Below, piece by piece: positions 23,791-37,144 of a stretch of 64,000 nt of DNA; position 1 is the stretch's first letter; every line of letters starts with the position of its first letter. A program made the position numbers and the translations under genes. Source of the DNA: Parapristionchus giblindavisi (lineage: Eukaryota; Nematoda; Chromadorea; Rhabditida; Diplogasteridae); contig CALSFV010000372.1 in the NCBI GenBank assembly GCA_943737045.1, positions 62,001 to 126,000 of the forward strand. Direction: 5' to 3'. The notes under the pieces are model-generated. The model saw only the letters and a program-made list of their open reading frames with translations, searched no databases and was not told the DNA's origin.

Positions 23791-26700
23791 CTACAAAACA
23801 GCAAACTACAAAACAGCAAATTACGAGATTCAAGGAGCTTTGTGAACTTTGTATAAAACTTTGGTTACTGTCAACGAGACAGATCAGTGAGCAATGAAGA
23901 GGACGTTGGCAAAGGCATAGGCAAAGGCAAAGGTAGAGACAATGAAGAAAGGTGAAGTATAGTCTAACAGAGGTTCTGTTCAAAAGTAATCAAAAAAGAT
24001 CTCCACAAAATTTTCATCTTTTCGAGACTAGAACACAATATAACAGGGAAAAGAATCCAAGGACGGCTCGTACCTTCAACGAAGCTTCCGTTCCCCGAGT
24101 CCACTATCTGATGTCATCTAGGCAGTGACGAGAGATGTCATCCTAGTCGATGAGCAGAGAACGTTAATAGAAGACATCTCATGGGCATGACTGCTGATTC
24201 TGAAATGGATTTGACATGATTTATATGATTAGGTAAACAAATTGAGATCACTCTCCAGACTGGCCACACTGTCTCGTGGGCCAAAGGACAGTCGTGGACA
24301 GAGTGTAGTAAATACAATTAAGGATAGGAAGGACACATTGCGCACATCGTCTGAGACCGTATCCATGACGTAAGGCGTAGAAGTTGACATCATGCCTACG
24401 TCTACGCTCGCGACGTCACGTTTATCGACAAATTGTTTGTAACGCTTCATGGATACGATCTCCGAATTATTATTGAATAAGGAGCAGAAGAATATGAATA
24501 AAGTTGAGAGGTGGTTAAAAGAGAAAGAAATGCAACATAAACAGAAAGGTACAATATATCAAGATATAGACGCACAAAAGGATGGTATGCATCGAGAGGT
24601 AGATCACTTCCCTTCCTTCCATCTCTCTCATAAACCTTATCGATTGAATGTCTACTCTCTTCCTTGGTGATCGATTGGTATGATCATGGATGTAAGAGAG
24701 ATAGAGAGGAAGAGATGGAAACGAAGAATGACTGATGATAAACGAAAGACAGAAGATTCATACATAGATTAGCTTTGAACGATGAAAAGGAGAGATTGAA
24801 AGAAAAAAGAAAAGACAGGAACAAAACGAAAAGAAAAGAAAATAGGTCACGAAAATGACAATAGCATTCGCTGCTTTTCTTTTCTTTTCGCAGCTTTTCA
24901 ACCATTAGTGGTACATACCTTATAGTGCCATCGCTGATTGATCGCCGACGACATCGAAGATAGGCCGAAGCTGGTGTAGTAGAGCGAAAAGATACCTTGA
25001 CGGGAATCTGAAAATGAAAAGAATAAGAATAATACCACGTAGAACGTGATTAACATAAGCAAATTAGAGTATAATAGACTAAGGATCACATATACAAATG
25101 AACAAAGATTTGAAGAAATAATGATTAAAAACGGGGTATATACAGTTGCAAATCAAGTGTCCTACCTATCACAACAAAGGAGAGGTAGAGAGAGGTAGAG
25201 GTAAGGTAGAGGAAGAGAGATGGTGAGGTCAGGGAGAGGTAGAAGGAGAGGTAGAGAAAGGGAGAAACATCTAGACGAGAGAGTCTAAATTGAAAGAAGT
25301 TATACGAAGAAAGGCAAAGCGGCAGGTTGTTCCAATGAAATTGGCGGGAATAGAAGGAGCCAATGAATGACAAATAATATCGCTCATCTCCTTTCCTTCT
25401 CTGTACTCTCTCACTAACCCATACTATCTCGCGTTCTATCTAGATATCGTCTTCCCTCTCTTACATTTGCACACTTTTTCACTCTGCTTTGATCAAAGAA
25501 CGATCACATTATTGCGTGTGATCATTACAGGACTGTTACAGTCGAAGTACAGTACGATAGTTATGAAGTGAAATAATGCATTTATCATATTATGATTGAA
25601 TTCACAAGTTTACATGACAGTAATTTACTTTTGTAAGTGAACAAGGTACGTTAAGATGGAACTGAAACAGGCGAGAAATATACAACTATTCTTTTTCTTG
25701 GCAACGTGCCAAAATTAAGCTCTATAGTCATATTCGAAACAATTCTCCACAAACGGAAAAAAAGTGTACTCCACAGTAAACAAGACCTGATAATTGTTAC
25801 ATTGAACAGGGATCTTTGATCTTTTGAAAATCTTTGATCTCTAATCTTTGCATATTGTTCTTTGACCTCCTTCATTTGATCTTTGATCTATATAATTTGA
25901 TCCTTGATCTCTGATCTTCTTGAACGTTATGGATAAAATGGAGAAAGATCAGGTTTATGATCGAAGATGAATCTACAAAGATTAAATCAAAGATCATTTC
26001 CTGTTGTGTGATTGTCTTAGGCTAATATATCATCAATCCATATTGTAGGCGCTCAGAATAATGGCGACCTTTCCAGCGTTCGATAGTCGGGTACTCTTGG
26101 TTGTGTGGCCGGAGTGTTGCAGCGATCGGGCGCCAACTGGCGTCATTCTGGCGGAAAGTGTGGCAAGGGCACTTCCTTATGTGCAATTCGCATGAAACTT
26201 GTTGAGTATCGAATAATGCATCACCACAGCCTGAATCTGAAATGTGGTTAAATTTGGACAATTTTTCATTTTGAATTATTTTAGGACCTCATCCCATTCT
26301 TTCTCCTCTTCTTCTTCTTCTTCCCTTTCATCTGTAGAGAGAACGGAATGGACTCTCTCTCTCCGTGCTCTCTCACTTTTGCACACTCTCTCGTAGTGTC
26401 TACGCCATAGATAGAACCTATCGGCCTTAACTTAGCCCTTAAAAGACCTTATCCAAAAAGGTATCTAAGCTCATAATAGATTTACAGAGCAAGGGGAATA
26501 ATGTGATCCAGTCATCTGACTGCATGCATGTATCATGTATCACTCCCAAGGGAGCATAGTTACTTAAGGACATTTACTTTTGTAAGTAAACGAGTTACAT
26601 TAAGATGGAATTGCATCAGGTGAGAAACAGACAACGAGTCTTTTCCTTGGCAACGTGTCAAAATTAAGCTTTACGGTCACATTCGAAACAATTCTCCTCA

Positions 26701-27445
26701 AACAGAAAAAAGTGTACTCCACAGTACACAAGACCTGTTAATTATTACTTTTAACATTTTTTGCGAATAGAGTGGAGATACCAACAATCTTCCAATCTGT
26801 CATCAGATTCGTTATCAAAACTTTAAAATTTAAAATTTCCATGAGGATTATATATCATTTTAAAGATCTCGTTATGCTGATTTCAATGATACATCATTAC
26901 TCCACAATACACAAGACGAAAAATTTACAGTACCCATCCTCGTTTTCGGAATTTACAGTACCCATCCTTTTCGGACCAGTGTAATTTGAATTTGAATTGT
27001 TTTTTCTCATCAATAAAAATTTTGTTTCAGTTTCTTTAGTCATTAAAACAATTTTTCATAACGGAAACTCATGATTAAGACTTTGAGAATCGAAAAATAT
27101 TCAGTACCCACAGAAATAAATGATGAGTGCAAATGAGCGTCGCAGCGCGCCGCAGTGGCACTCGTGTACAAAAGGAGATCGGAAGAGAAAAGGAGACCTG
27201 TGTCAAGTGATTTATTAGTCATTTAGCAGGTCATCATAATCATTAGTTTGAGCGTCCTACTCAGCTTTATCAACTAAATACATATATCTCTGGCCGTCAG
27301 AGAAGAGTGAGGTTTTCTTTCGCAGATATTTCGACTTTTCACACGACAACTGTGCCCATAAAAAATATTAGAGTCATTTAGAGTCTTTATCTTATGAAAA
27401 TTATCATTCTTGTTATTTTTATTTTATTTTTTTCAGTGAAGTTTC

Positions 27446-28874
27446 CCCGAAGTTAGCCTTGAAATTCTTATAGTCCTTTTGTTTGGAGACTGGACGCCTT
27501 ATTCATCTACTTCAAACATTTTTTTCGTATTGTTTGAATTTTGCAGAGGTTGAGATCCACTAGTCTGGCTCTCAAACATCAACAGTGCAACATTGTTTGT
27601 AATTGTAACATTGTAATTTCGTGCATCTAAGGCATCCCGGAGTTCCTCAAGTAAAATGAAACCGTAATTGTAGTGCAGCCAGATAATGATAATATTCGAT
27701 TTACAGATTTTTATGTAAACGAAAAAGAGCAGAAACTGATTAACAACGAAGCTTGGACAAGGGGAAAGATGAAGGGGAGGAGAATGGATTAGCTAATGTG
27801 GAGAACTGAGGCAAAAAAGGCTATAACAAGAAAAAAAGAGTAAACAAGGGTTTCGAGATTTAGTTGGAGGGAAACGGGGCTATTGGTGGGGCTCAAAAAC
27901 CAATATTCAAGATTCTGGACACACAGATGATGATGCAGCAGGAATAAAGAAATCGAAATAGGTATACTGAAGACAAAGGATACCGTGCGTGGTTACAGTA
28001 GGGTCAATCGATAAACAAGGACAAGTGGCGGCACGCAAGTGATTGAACAAGGAAAGTGACTTTGTAAAAAAACATAGGATGATGAAAAAATCGTATTTCA
28101 AGGAGATACTAGAACATTGAACATAGATGTAAAAATGATGACTGCATAATCGTGTATAAAATGTAAAATGAGATTATGATCTTTGGGGGGGGGGGGGGGG
28201 CAATAGGGCAAGTAGAAAGAAAAAGAAAAACTGGGATTCATTGAGAGATGAGACTAGCATATTTGAGAATCAATCGATAATTGGGAGGGGGCGGGGCCAT
28301 AACAATGCATGTGGGTGGGTCGGTGTGTGTGTGTGTGACAAGAGGATGGATACGAAAGGATGTACTGTAACTGACTGGAAGACTACGGTAGGTAGGTACA
28401 ATTGTGCAAATCAATGAAATATTGCAAGAAAAGCTATGATTGGCTTGAAAAATGCTACGGCTACGGTATGAAAAGATTGTGTACGAATGGGCTAAGAATA
28501 CGAGAGATATTGATTGATTGTGACATGGAAATAACTGTACAATGGAAATGAAGATGTGACACAAGAAATGGTAATTATGAATGAATGTGGGGATACTGTA
28601 GGAAACCAATCGATCAGACAAGGAATACGATAAGTGAATTGATTCACCGTCGTACGTCATAGTGAGAGCAGGTGTATGAACATCGAAGGGAGGGGAATTA
28701 ACCTCGAAGGATACTGTGGCATACAGTAGACCAACCATATTATACTAATCGATCGATAAAAGAAATACGCACAAGCGGTGATAACTAACGATACAAACGA
28801 AATGAGACAATGAAAATACAGATGAGGTACGGTATACGGTAGGGGTTACGGTAAAAGTGGGCGCAGCTTCAGAG
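27446..28874. other. Intergenic DNA downstream of the PTB-adaptor gene
   Basis: This interval probably includes the 3' UTR of the minus-strand gene. It contains a 16-base G homopolymer (28185-28200) and a short GT run (28322-28337). A 166-codon minus-strand frame (28238-28738) has no recognisable domain and I do not count it as a gene. Confidence 0.4.
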
Positions 28875-31800
28875 CTATTCGACCGTCAGAGGGCGACTTC
28901 TGGCACGGCGACGTTCCTCTTCTGATTGCTCAGAGACCTCTCGGAGAGCTTGTGTCCGAAGCTACAGTAATCAAGCGATTACAGTATTCCCCTTCAACGA
29001 ACCACCACTTACCATATCAATCTGTGAGTAGCTGATCTGACTCTCCTCATCATCCTCTACCGTAGCCAGCGGGGCGGGACTGCACTTGGGATGATCGCCT
29101 GATATCGATTGGTCATGAATTATTGATTAACCGGTCGATAATCACTCACCTCTCATGAACGGAGATGCACTCATCTCTGATCGTCCTCCAATTGAATTAT
29201 GTCTGTAAGTAGATCAATATGAAAAATGAATCCTTTATTTGAGACTCCGCCCCTTTCCATCTATCCATCCGGCTCATGTTTGAATTTGAATTTGCATACA
29301 TCCAATTTTTAGTCTGCTTAAAGTAGAGGAATTCTTCTAATAACCGAGAAAACACATATAAAATTTCTACGCTAGATTAGCGTTTCTTACACCCATTGCA
29401 CTTCACTAAATGCATTTACTCTAATGCCAAGTCTCACACATGAATTCAACAGGTGATGAAATATATGAATCGAGTCGATAAAAATATTTAAAAAATCTCA
29501 CCTCGAATGCACCTCCAGACTATCATTGTTCGATTCCACCGATGCATAATTGAGTTGTGGTGAAGTGGGAGTGAGCGCACGTGATGACGTCATCTACACA
29601 ATGTCAAAAACTTGGCATCGAGCCAACTTTCCCCTAGTCATATCCTCACCTCCTGTACATTGACATATCTCTCGCCTCCTGCAATCAATGGACATGTCTC
29701 TGATCGATCACGGAAACGATTCGTGGGAGTGGATACTGTATTGGCATAGCAGAGGAATGACGTCGATCCTGCACCACCGTCCCTGAATCAATCAATAGAT
29801 GAATAAATCAATCAATCAATGAATAATATAATCAATAAATCAGTAAATAATCAAATAGATTGATGCAGCTAGGAAAGTAACTGTAGCTGTGCAATAGATC
29901 TGCCTTCATAGAAACCAAGGAACATGCATGATATTAATCGATAACCGATAAGACAGATACCGTACCATCGAATGGGGAATACGGTACGTGTGGGTGTGGG
30001 TGGTTGTGAGGAAGTGGATGAATTGACGGATACGGTAGATATAGCAGGAGGTACTCCTCCCATCATAGACTGACCACCGAAACGATGAGGAGACGGAGGA
30101 GTAACGTTGGCGTATGCTTGACTGTAAAGATCAAAGATCAGTCGACTACAGTAAAAAAAATAATAATTCTGTCATCGTCACAAATCCCCAATATGGTTTT
30201 ACGTAAACAAAAGAAAAGTAGAGAAGAGTCTCCTCGTTTTCCACTCTCTCTCTCTTCCTCTCGCCTTTATTTCGTTCCTTTTCATGACTTTAGAACATAA
30301 TAATATCCATACATTTTCAGTACTCTCGCCGTCTTTTTTTTATATAGTGGGTCAATTGTCGAAATAGGGTGGGTTGATACATAAAATTCGTTATTTTCGC
30401 TTAAAAACCGTCATTTTTATCTTCCTTTTTTATCGAGTGGCCTAAAATGGCCCTTATATAGTGGGTCAATCCTCGCACTGCGAGGGTATGGCAATGTATG
30501 ATAATATCGCTATATGTTATTACTTATTAATCAATAAGAGGACACAAATCAATCAATAAAGGTCACTACCGTACCCCTCATGAACACTGGCATCGGTCGA
30601 TCCTCTGGGCGCCTTTCTGTACACGACACACGGCACTGCATCAGTGTTCTGTCGAACGCGCTTCTCTGATCTACAAGAATAATATCGATTGATTCCATAA
30701 TGGATCGATAACTAGCGCAACTTACAGTATATTGCCGACGATTCCCTGATTGGATACGGTAGACGACGGATTGGGTGAGGCTACACTACGGTATGAGTCG
30801 GGCGTGAGACGAGTTGAACTGGCCTGATAAAGAGACATCGATAATGTATGACTGATTGGAGTAGTAAAGATCAAAGATCAAAGATTAAAGATCAACATAC
30901 CGATCCAGCTCTGGCAGATCGTCCATTATCACGATGATCGTCGTATGATCTATCTTCACCACCTGATACACTACGAGGACGAGGAGGGGCCACGGTGGAG
31001 TCAGCCACTCTTCTGGAATCGATCGATAATTTCAATCGAGTAGGTCAATAGAGCAAAAAATATATTGATGATCACTTCAACAAACGAAGAGGGGCGCAAA
31101 CACTGTAGTTGATTTATAATGGTACATTTGAAGATAACGAAACAAAAATTAATCAATAATGATACAAGTGTGCATACCTAATACGTGCACTTGAAGGTGG
31201 TTGATGTATCGTATTGTAGTTGCCTCCTCCCGTTGATTGGGTCAGATAATCACCCGATGAACCTATCAATCGATAAATGATATATGATTAATTATTTTTA
31301 TTGTTGATTATTGATTATTATAATCATTGGGATAAGATTAAGTGAACGCTCATATTCTGTAGAAGTGTCTAACGTACAACATAACTAGCAATAATATACG
31401 CATAGGTTGAATGGGTTGAAACGCTACAGATTTTCCACGTTTTCAACAACAAAAAAATTCTAAAATAAGGCCAGGCTTCATAGTCGTACTTTTCGACCTA
31501 TGACTACTACACGATTCATGAAACTAGAAGTCGAAATTCAGATTCAAAGAAACAACCGTAATTTTTGCGAACAAGTTCCAGGTGAGATCTCGTTTCACTC
31601 TCTAGTTAACGAAAGATCAGAATGAGACTACAATGTTGAGCTGCATATGATGTTCTTACCTTCACTGCTATATCTCTGTAGTGGATGAATCCTCGATCCA
31701 CTCACTTGATTTGATTGGATGGATGTTGATGACGTCACCGATGCACCGGCAGAACGGGCACGCTCGAATCTGGAAGAAATGATTATCGATTTATTTGGTC

Positions 31801-33356
31801 GCAGTAGATTTCGTACCCTTTCGAACATTGTACTCTATTATCAGTAACATTAATGCACAAAAGAGCAGTTATATAATTGCACATACAGTAATCAAATTTA
31901 CCATATCGACATTGTGTCGTTACAGTGACCCCATCGTGTCGTTACAGTAATTCTATAATCCCGTTACAGTAACCCTGGTCGTCTCATTACAGTAACCCCA
32001 ATCGTCTCGTTACAGTAACCCCATCATCTCATTACAGTAACATCCATCATCTCATTACAGTAACCCCCATGGTCTCGTTACAGTAACCCTCATCGTCTCA
32101 TTACAGTAATCCCATCGACTCGTTGTCAGTACGCACCTTATATTCTCCATGGCTGAAGCATTGGCACTATCTTGAATACGAGATTGGACCAATTGGAAGA
32201 TGGCCTCTGCTGAGTGTGATTGGAACGTGTGCAATCCCTCACCCGTAGGACATCTGCAAACAGACAATTGAGAGGATTACGGTAGTTCGGTGGGTCAGAT
32301 CCCTGACTCCTCAACTACTACACGGTACCTTCTTCCGCTCTCAAAGAAGAAGATTCCTGCGGATGTGTAGCCGTATCTGCGAAGGTATTGGAGAGGCCAT
32401 GTGATGCAATCGGTCTTTGATCTCTCCAATGTGATCGACGACGGCGATACTCGTAGCCACGCTGTTATTATTATTATTTAATAACAAACAAATTATAAAA
32501 CAATACTCAGTCATTTTATGCTAAGACAATACTTCTCTGGCACCTATCGTTGTTTACAATAACGTCACACCAATAAAAATGCATGTGAAACATGCAATCA
32601 ATGGGCAGCGCAACAAGATTTGAAGATCCACTCTATGCCGTGATACATTTCCCATACAAGCATCTGACGTCACGACGGAGATGCCCATGTAAACTCTGTA
32701 TAATGTAATGACGGAGGCACGTAAGGTAAATGTTACACCGCATAAACGCTACAAGATGATTCATACTTTGTCGCAGGAAATTAAAATCGGTTGGGTGGGA
32801 TGCAAAAATTCCTTTCGAGTGAATTTCGGCTAAATCGGTTCATTCTGATTGAATTTTTGGCTAAATCGGGTGGGTCTTGTTGCTAGCAACAGTGTATGAT
32901 ATGATTGCCTAACATTGATTGTACAGACCATGAATGAATTTGCTCCGTCTGTGGATGTAGACTCGGAACGAGGAGATATCCTCTTCGTGATGGACTCCGC
33001 CCACTGATGAGGGCTCCGTTGATGCTGAAATCAAACTATACAGATCAAACTACAAAGAAAGGAGAAAGTTTTATGCAAATTGGTTCCGTATTCAAATTCA
33101 CGTGAAGCACTTCTAGGACATTCAGAGTGCAAAGTACGCCATCGGATCGGAAATCACACTACACAATGCACTTCGAACGTCAGATGTATACGTAATAAAG
33201 ACGTCAAGTAGTGTTTATTACTAGGTCGGAACAAAAGATCATTGATCAAAAATGAAAGATCAAAGATTACAAAGACTGACTTCCTCGTCGCAATCCTCTC
33301 AGGACATCCTTGTTGACTACTGCATCACTGACGCAATTGCCCATCTTATTCCCCAT
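28875..33356 (-). CDS. IRS-type PTB docking adaptor (FRS2/DOK family, ROG-1-like)
   Basis: 15 exons, 5' to 3' on the minus strand: 33281-33356, 32929-33024, 32329-32461, 32137-32253, 31660-31769, 31178-31262, 30901-31012, 30726-30823, 30575-30670, 29966-30121, 29650-29782, 29502-29593, 29150-29202, 29013-29098, 28875-28961. They total 1,530 nt, 509 residues. The N-terminus [10 protein letters not shown] suggests N-myristoylation, as in FRS2. Residues about 45-140 form an IRS-type PTB domain with [20 protein letters not shown] and TGEGLHTF, the family's hallmark. The Ser/Pro-rich tail has YxN-type Tyr sites (YANV about 311, YANT about 372, YVNV about 400) that fit the Grb2 SH2 consensus. Such proteins sit at the membrane and link receptor tyrosine kinases to Ras/MAPK. 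FRS2 and DOK cannot be fully separated here, but no PH domain precedes the PTB, which favours FRS2. The exon 9 donor was chosen to keep frame. Confidence 0.88.
30307..30490. mobile_element. CATACATTTTC-family MITE with 8-bp duplication
   Basis: It starts CATACATTTTCAG and ends GCAATGTATG, flanked by ATAATATC on both sides. It lies in an intron of the PTB-adaptor gene and shares TATAGTGGGTCAA and CTCGCACTGCGAGGGTATG with the other copies. Confidence 0.8.
31403..31493. mobile_element. Diverged CATAGGTCGAA-family relic
   Basis: The ends CATAGGTTGAAT and ACTTTTCGACCTATG match the family at 45281, 56189, 61296 and 62248. The target duplication is no longer evident. It lies in an intron of the PTB-adaptor gene. 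Confidence 0.45.
31912..32125. repeat. Minisatellite of about 22 bp in a PTB-adaptor intron
   Basis: Units of the form CGTCTCGTTACAGTAACCCC repeat about nine times. In sense orientation of the gene each unit carries TTACTGTAA. Confidence 0.8.
32762..32898. mobile_element. CATAC...GTATG element with 8-bp duplication
   Basis: It begins CATACTTTGTCGC and ends AACAGTGTATG, flanked by AGATGATT and ATATGATT (7 of 8 match). The interior has ATCGGTTGGGTGGG and AAATCGGGTGGGTC, as in the fragments at 1.7, 2.4, 3.0 and 39.5 kb. It lies in an intron of the PTB-adaptor gene. Confidence 0.65.
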
Positions 33357-35283
33357 ACACAAGTGATATTGATTTATTGATTGTTTTGTCGATTGATTTA
33401 TTGATGGGGGCAGATGAAAAGAGACGATAGAGGCTTCCAGGAGATCAGCCCAAACAATCAATTATTGATTGATTGATTTGAACGGACGAGGGTTGATTGG
33501 GTGTGGACCGATTACGGTAGTTTTGGACTCGCGATATCGACTGATGGACACTCTCCTCAATCTCCTGGAGCCTCTCGATCGATGTATTGATTGGACTAGT
33601 GAGCGACTACGATCGTAGCATCACTGGAAGGAACTGAAAAGGAGTACAGAAAGATATTATTGATTGAACCAAACGAATAAATACGAAAAAAAGAAAGGTA
33701 AGGCAAGACAAGCATAGGCAACAGTATAGTGAGATCAATAGTTTATGTGATATATATGAATAAATAAATTTATCGACACCATGATAATATTACCAAGCGA
33801 AACGGTAGCAATAATAACAAGAATGAATCAATGATTTTATGTGGCTCTAGGAGTAGGATGTTTGATAGTGGATGAATATATACAATGATTAACTAGTAGG
33901 TACGCTTCCTAGTAGGTGGCAAGTAGATGTCATAGGGGGAGATCCATTCAACACCTCTCTCAATAATCTGATGCAATGAAATCAAGATGGTACAAGATCT
34001 CTCTCGTCTCTTCACTCTCTATAACAAGACAAGGAAAGGGGGTGGGGGAAACCGATCTACTAATCAATAATCAACAAATCAAATAGGTGTCCAGTCAGAG
34101 TAGACAGAGCCGAGAGGCTAGACAAAGGGATAATGGTCACGTGGGCCCTATATATAGTGTCTATCACAATACATTATGTGCTTTGATTATGCAGACATAA
34201 TTGAATTAGACATGTCTCGGATATGATTAATTAATTAATAATGAATAATTTACAATTTTTAAAATTAGATGATTTATGATCAGACATAGCAATGACAAAG
34301 CATTTCCATGGTTCTAGAACTATGACAAACAATCGATCAACAATGATTAACGAAATTGCCAACTATTTTTACAGCATAGCTTGCTCATATTTCATTATGA
34401 ATAGTCATGTGCTGATTGCGATAGGAAAATCAATAAACAAACAAGATGGATGTACATTTCAATTTTTTCAACAAAATTGATTTATGAGAACTGGATATGT
34501 TACAAATTACGCAATTGAAAGAGTAATTTCTGCCTACAACAATTTTTGCAGGTGTGGTAAGATCAAAATGAGTCAAGATGATCGAAATAACATATTAGTC
34601 ATCCGTAGTGACAACGGGCTTTACAACCATCAAACTTTAAAATGAGACAATTTTATCTACAAAACTTCACCGAACAACAAACAAACAATGACAAATAGCA
34701 AATGTATCTCAAATCCTATAATCACATATGAAAAGTGAGAAACAAAAAGGGTAAATCCCTGGGATCTCAATCGAAAGTGAGAACGACTAGGTTGATAGAT
34801 AGTGTTGATAGATAAAGTAAAAAGATGAAAATCGATTGATTGATGATAGGATGAATATCGAGACTGTGAAAAATATAGAAAGTGGATATTTAATGGATTG
34901 AGGAAGAGGTGAAGAGGGATGCATGACTGAATGGCAAGTATATGAGAAGAGAAGAAAGATGGGATGGATGGATGAAAAAGTGGGGATAACGACACGATCA
35001 AATGGCTTACGTGAGAGGAATCAAGCATGAAATGGATGCGAAAGTAGTTAACATTCAAATTATGACATCATAAATACGAAATGGAAAGCGCAAAGAACAA
35101 GATACTGATCAATCAATAAAAAGATCTATCCCTGAGGGCAGTAAACGATGATAGCAACCTTCTCTACTTTTACCTCACTTTCTCTTTCTCGTCTACCTCA
35201 TTCTCTCATATCCCTCTTCATCTCTTACACTATCTCACTTATCTCCTGCTCTCTCATATCCACACACTCTCTCGCTATCCCTA
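33357..35283. other. Intergenic between the two minus-strand genes
   Basis: Presumed promoter and 5' UTR of the PTB adaptor and 3' end of the hydrolase gene. It is AT-rich with ATTGATTGATT words. Frames at 34657-35058 and 35148-35381 show no domain and are probably chance. Confidence 0.4.
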
Positions 35284-37144
35284 TCATTCTCTCATCTCTA
35301 CTTCTCCCTTCACTACTGATGACAACTGTTCCTCTAAGAAGGATAAGAGGGGCTGTTTATACCGAGACATTGGAGGGATGAAGTGGCCGCCATCGTGCAC
35401 AATCTCTTGAGGTACACAAACCGATTCACCCACAGCTACCGTATCCTCACCCTCGGGTCGGAACCGCTCGACCAGACGTGCCGATACCTTAGAATGGTTC
35501 TGGTCATTTGTTGATTGATGATGGGTTAGTAACACCGGGTTACGGTACCTCTTGGAGAACAACTTCATCTGCACTACCGTATATGTGGAGGGATGGAATG
35601 GAGAGTATTCGGAGTGAGGTGTACGGTGAGTGTTGCGATGACAGCGAGAGGAATCCCGAAGCGAAGATGACAAATTTCGGCTGAAAACGACAAAAATTAA
35701 CAACAATATCTGTTCATATCCTCATAATCTGAGAATCGGAGATTTTCAGGTCACTTGATGCGTTAGAAAATTACATTTAAGCGAAAAGTAACGATTTTTT
35801 TCTAATTCGACCCACTAAATAAATATAAAAAATCCTATGAGATCGCCGAAAATGTATGATATCGTTTTAGTGGCTCATATGTAGTAGTTTGGACAATAGT
35901 ATATAGTTTTGGGTAAATGAATAGTCAATATCTCTAGTTCAGCAATATAGTTGAGATGGATGACCATCATCTGGGTCATATACACAACTATCATTACAGC
36001 TCATATCTCTCAGTTCTTCTTCGTCATTGAGGAGATCTCCGCTGACGAAGAGAATAAGAAAGAAAGGAACAGGAGCAGCAACTGTTGTGCACTTGTAATG
36101 TTAGGAACTGAGACGAAAACTATTCTGGTTATTTTTAGGGTCGAATCAACTGAGATAACTCGTGTTTTATGACGTCATCACTGGTTTTACTTCTATTCTG
36201 AGCACAGGATTGAAAAAATAAATACCTTGGTTATGTTAGCTTCGCCTAGTTCAATCTTCGCTATTAACAGATGCAACATTGCAGCTCCTTGACTGAATCC
36301 AAGAATTCCATCGTATGGACCATTCTCGTTGATGTACTTTAAAAATATATTTTTGAAATTCGATCTTGTTTTTTTTTTAATTTCTGGATGAATTTGGTCA
36401 AAACCCACCTTAACTAGATAGTCGATGGATTCGTCGAATCCCGTGGATAATTCAGTTACATCTCGTGATGAGAATTGTGAGTCGGGTTTGGAGAACCACC
36501 AACCACGAACATCTCCACGTTCTTCACTGAAATTAATATAAATAAAAAAAGGTAGAATGAGATTCAATGTCATATATTACATAACTGATAACATTTCAAA
36601 GATCAATATCCAACTTGTATACAGTTTGCTCGATTACTTGCTTGTTTAGAACAATTTATTTTTAAAAAAAAAGAGATTTGTTCAAAGCTAATTTATCACA
36701 AATGCATCGGCAATAGAAAAATGGACGTATTTATTGCAAAGCAATGAAGATGTGCACTATTTAAGGAATAACTATTATCATTACAACCTGGTTTCAACAT
36801 TCGGCCGATGAGGAGCACAAGCATAATGGAGATCTGCGTACTTCTTGATCAGCTTGCGCATACTTCCAGTCTGAATGGCAATGTTCTACAGCAATCTACG
36901 ATTAACGGAATATAGGAATATAGTAGACCACAATGAACATATCAACTAAATAATATTACACCGATTTCATACTTAGATTGTAAACGAAGTCGTATTTAAC
37001 TCACAGTAGAAATGAAGTACATTTCTGATGTAACTTGATAAATAATATACGATATTAAACAAATACCTTTTCCCTGAAGAAAACGTCGTTCTGACGGTAC
37101 CCGTGGAGGCAAAGGATTTGCAATCGCCGTTCAATTGCTACCAT
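35284..37144 (-). CDS. OVCA2/FSH1-family serine hydrolase
   Basis: Six exons on the minus strand: 37067-37144, 36788-36885, 36409-36526, 36226-36336, 35549-35680, 35284-35499. They total 753 nt, 250 residues, near the usual OVCA2 length of about 230. The alpha/beta-hydrolase opens with [12 protein letters not shown] (oxyanion strand). GWWF precedes the nucleophile elbow GFSQG (Ser113), then [11 protein letters not shown] (Asp173) and HDGGHFIP (His218), so the full catalytic triad is present. OVCA2-type enzymes are cytosolic esterases that prefer long-chain acyl esters. The fifth intron (35681-36225) holds a partial CATACATTTTCGG-family MITE. Confidence 0.92.
35756..35864. mobile_element. Truncated CATACATTTTCGG-family MITE
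   Basis: The right end is GCCGAAAATGTATG, with TTCGACCCACTAAATAAATA inside as in 60642-60831. The left end is missing. In an intron of the OVCA2-like gene. Confidence 0.55.

Larger units (their letters stand above)
22216..27102 (-). repeat. Right arm of giant palindrome
   Basis: Inverted counterpart of 17172-21649, about 0.4 kb longer because of the tandem duplication at 22741-23517. Confidence 0.88.
16485..27441. repeat. Giant inverted repeat with outer terminal repeats
   Basis: The left arm (17172-21649) and right arm (22216-27102) are inverted copies separated by about 566 bp. Spot comparisons at 19200-19400/24890-25090 and 19620-19860/24430-24670 show almost no differences. Outside the arms a related segment with CGCAGATATTTCGACTTTTC recurs in opposite orientation at 16485-16628 and 27288-27441, and again at the inner ends (about 21385-21530 and 22330-22515). 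Each arm is therefore bounded by copies of the same terminal segment in one orientation. No transposase, integrase or polymerase was recognised. Confidence 0.88.

Noticed and set aside
16485..27441. Maverick/Polinton or other virus-like large TIR element
   Set aside because: No polymerase B, integrase, ATPase or capsid-type frame can be seen in either arm.
28238..28738. 166-codon minus-strand reading frame
   Set aside because: No domain, no clear splice context, and it lies in the presumed 3' UTR of the PTB-adaptor gene; probably chance in AT-rich DNA.
30570..30574. Alternative donor TACG|GTAGTG for exon 9 of the PTB-adaptor gene
   Set aside because: It would bring the next exon into a frame with an early stop; the donor at 30574 (GTACGG) keeps the frame open.
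34657..35058. 133-codon minus-strand reading frame
   Set aside because: Ser/Phe/His-rich translation of AT-rich intergenic sequence without homology or codon signal.
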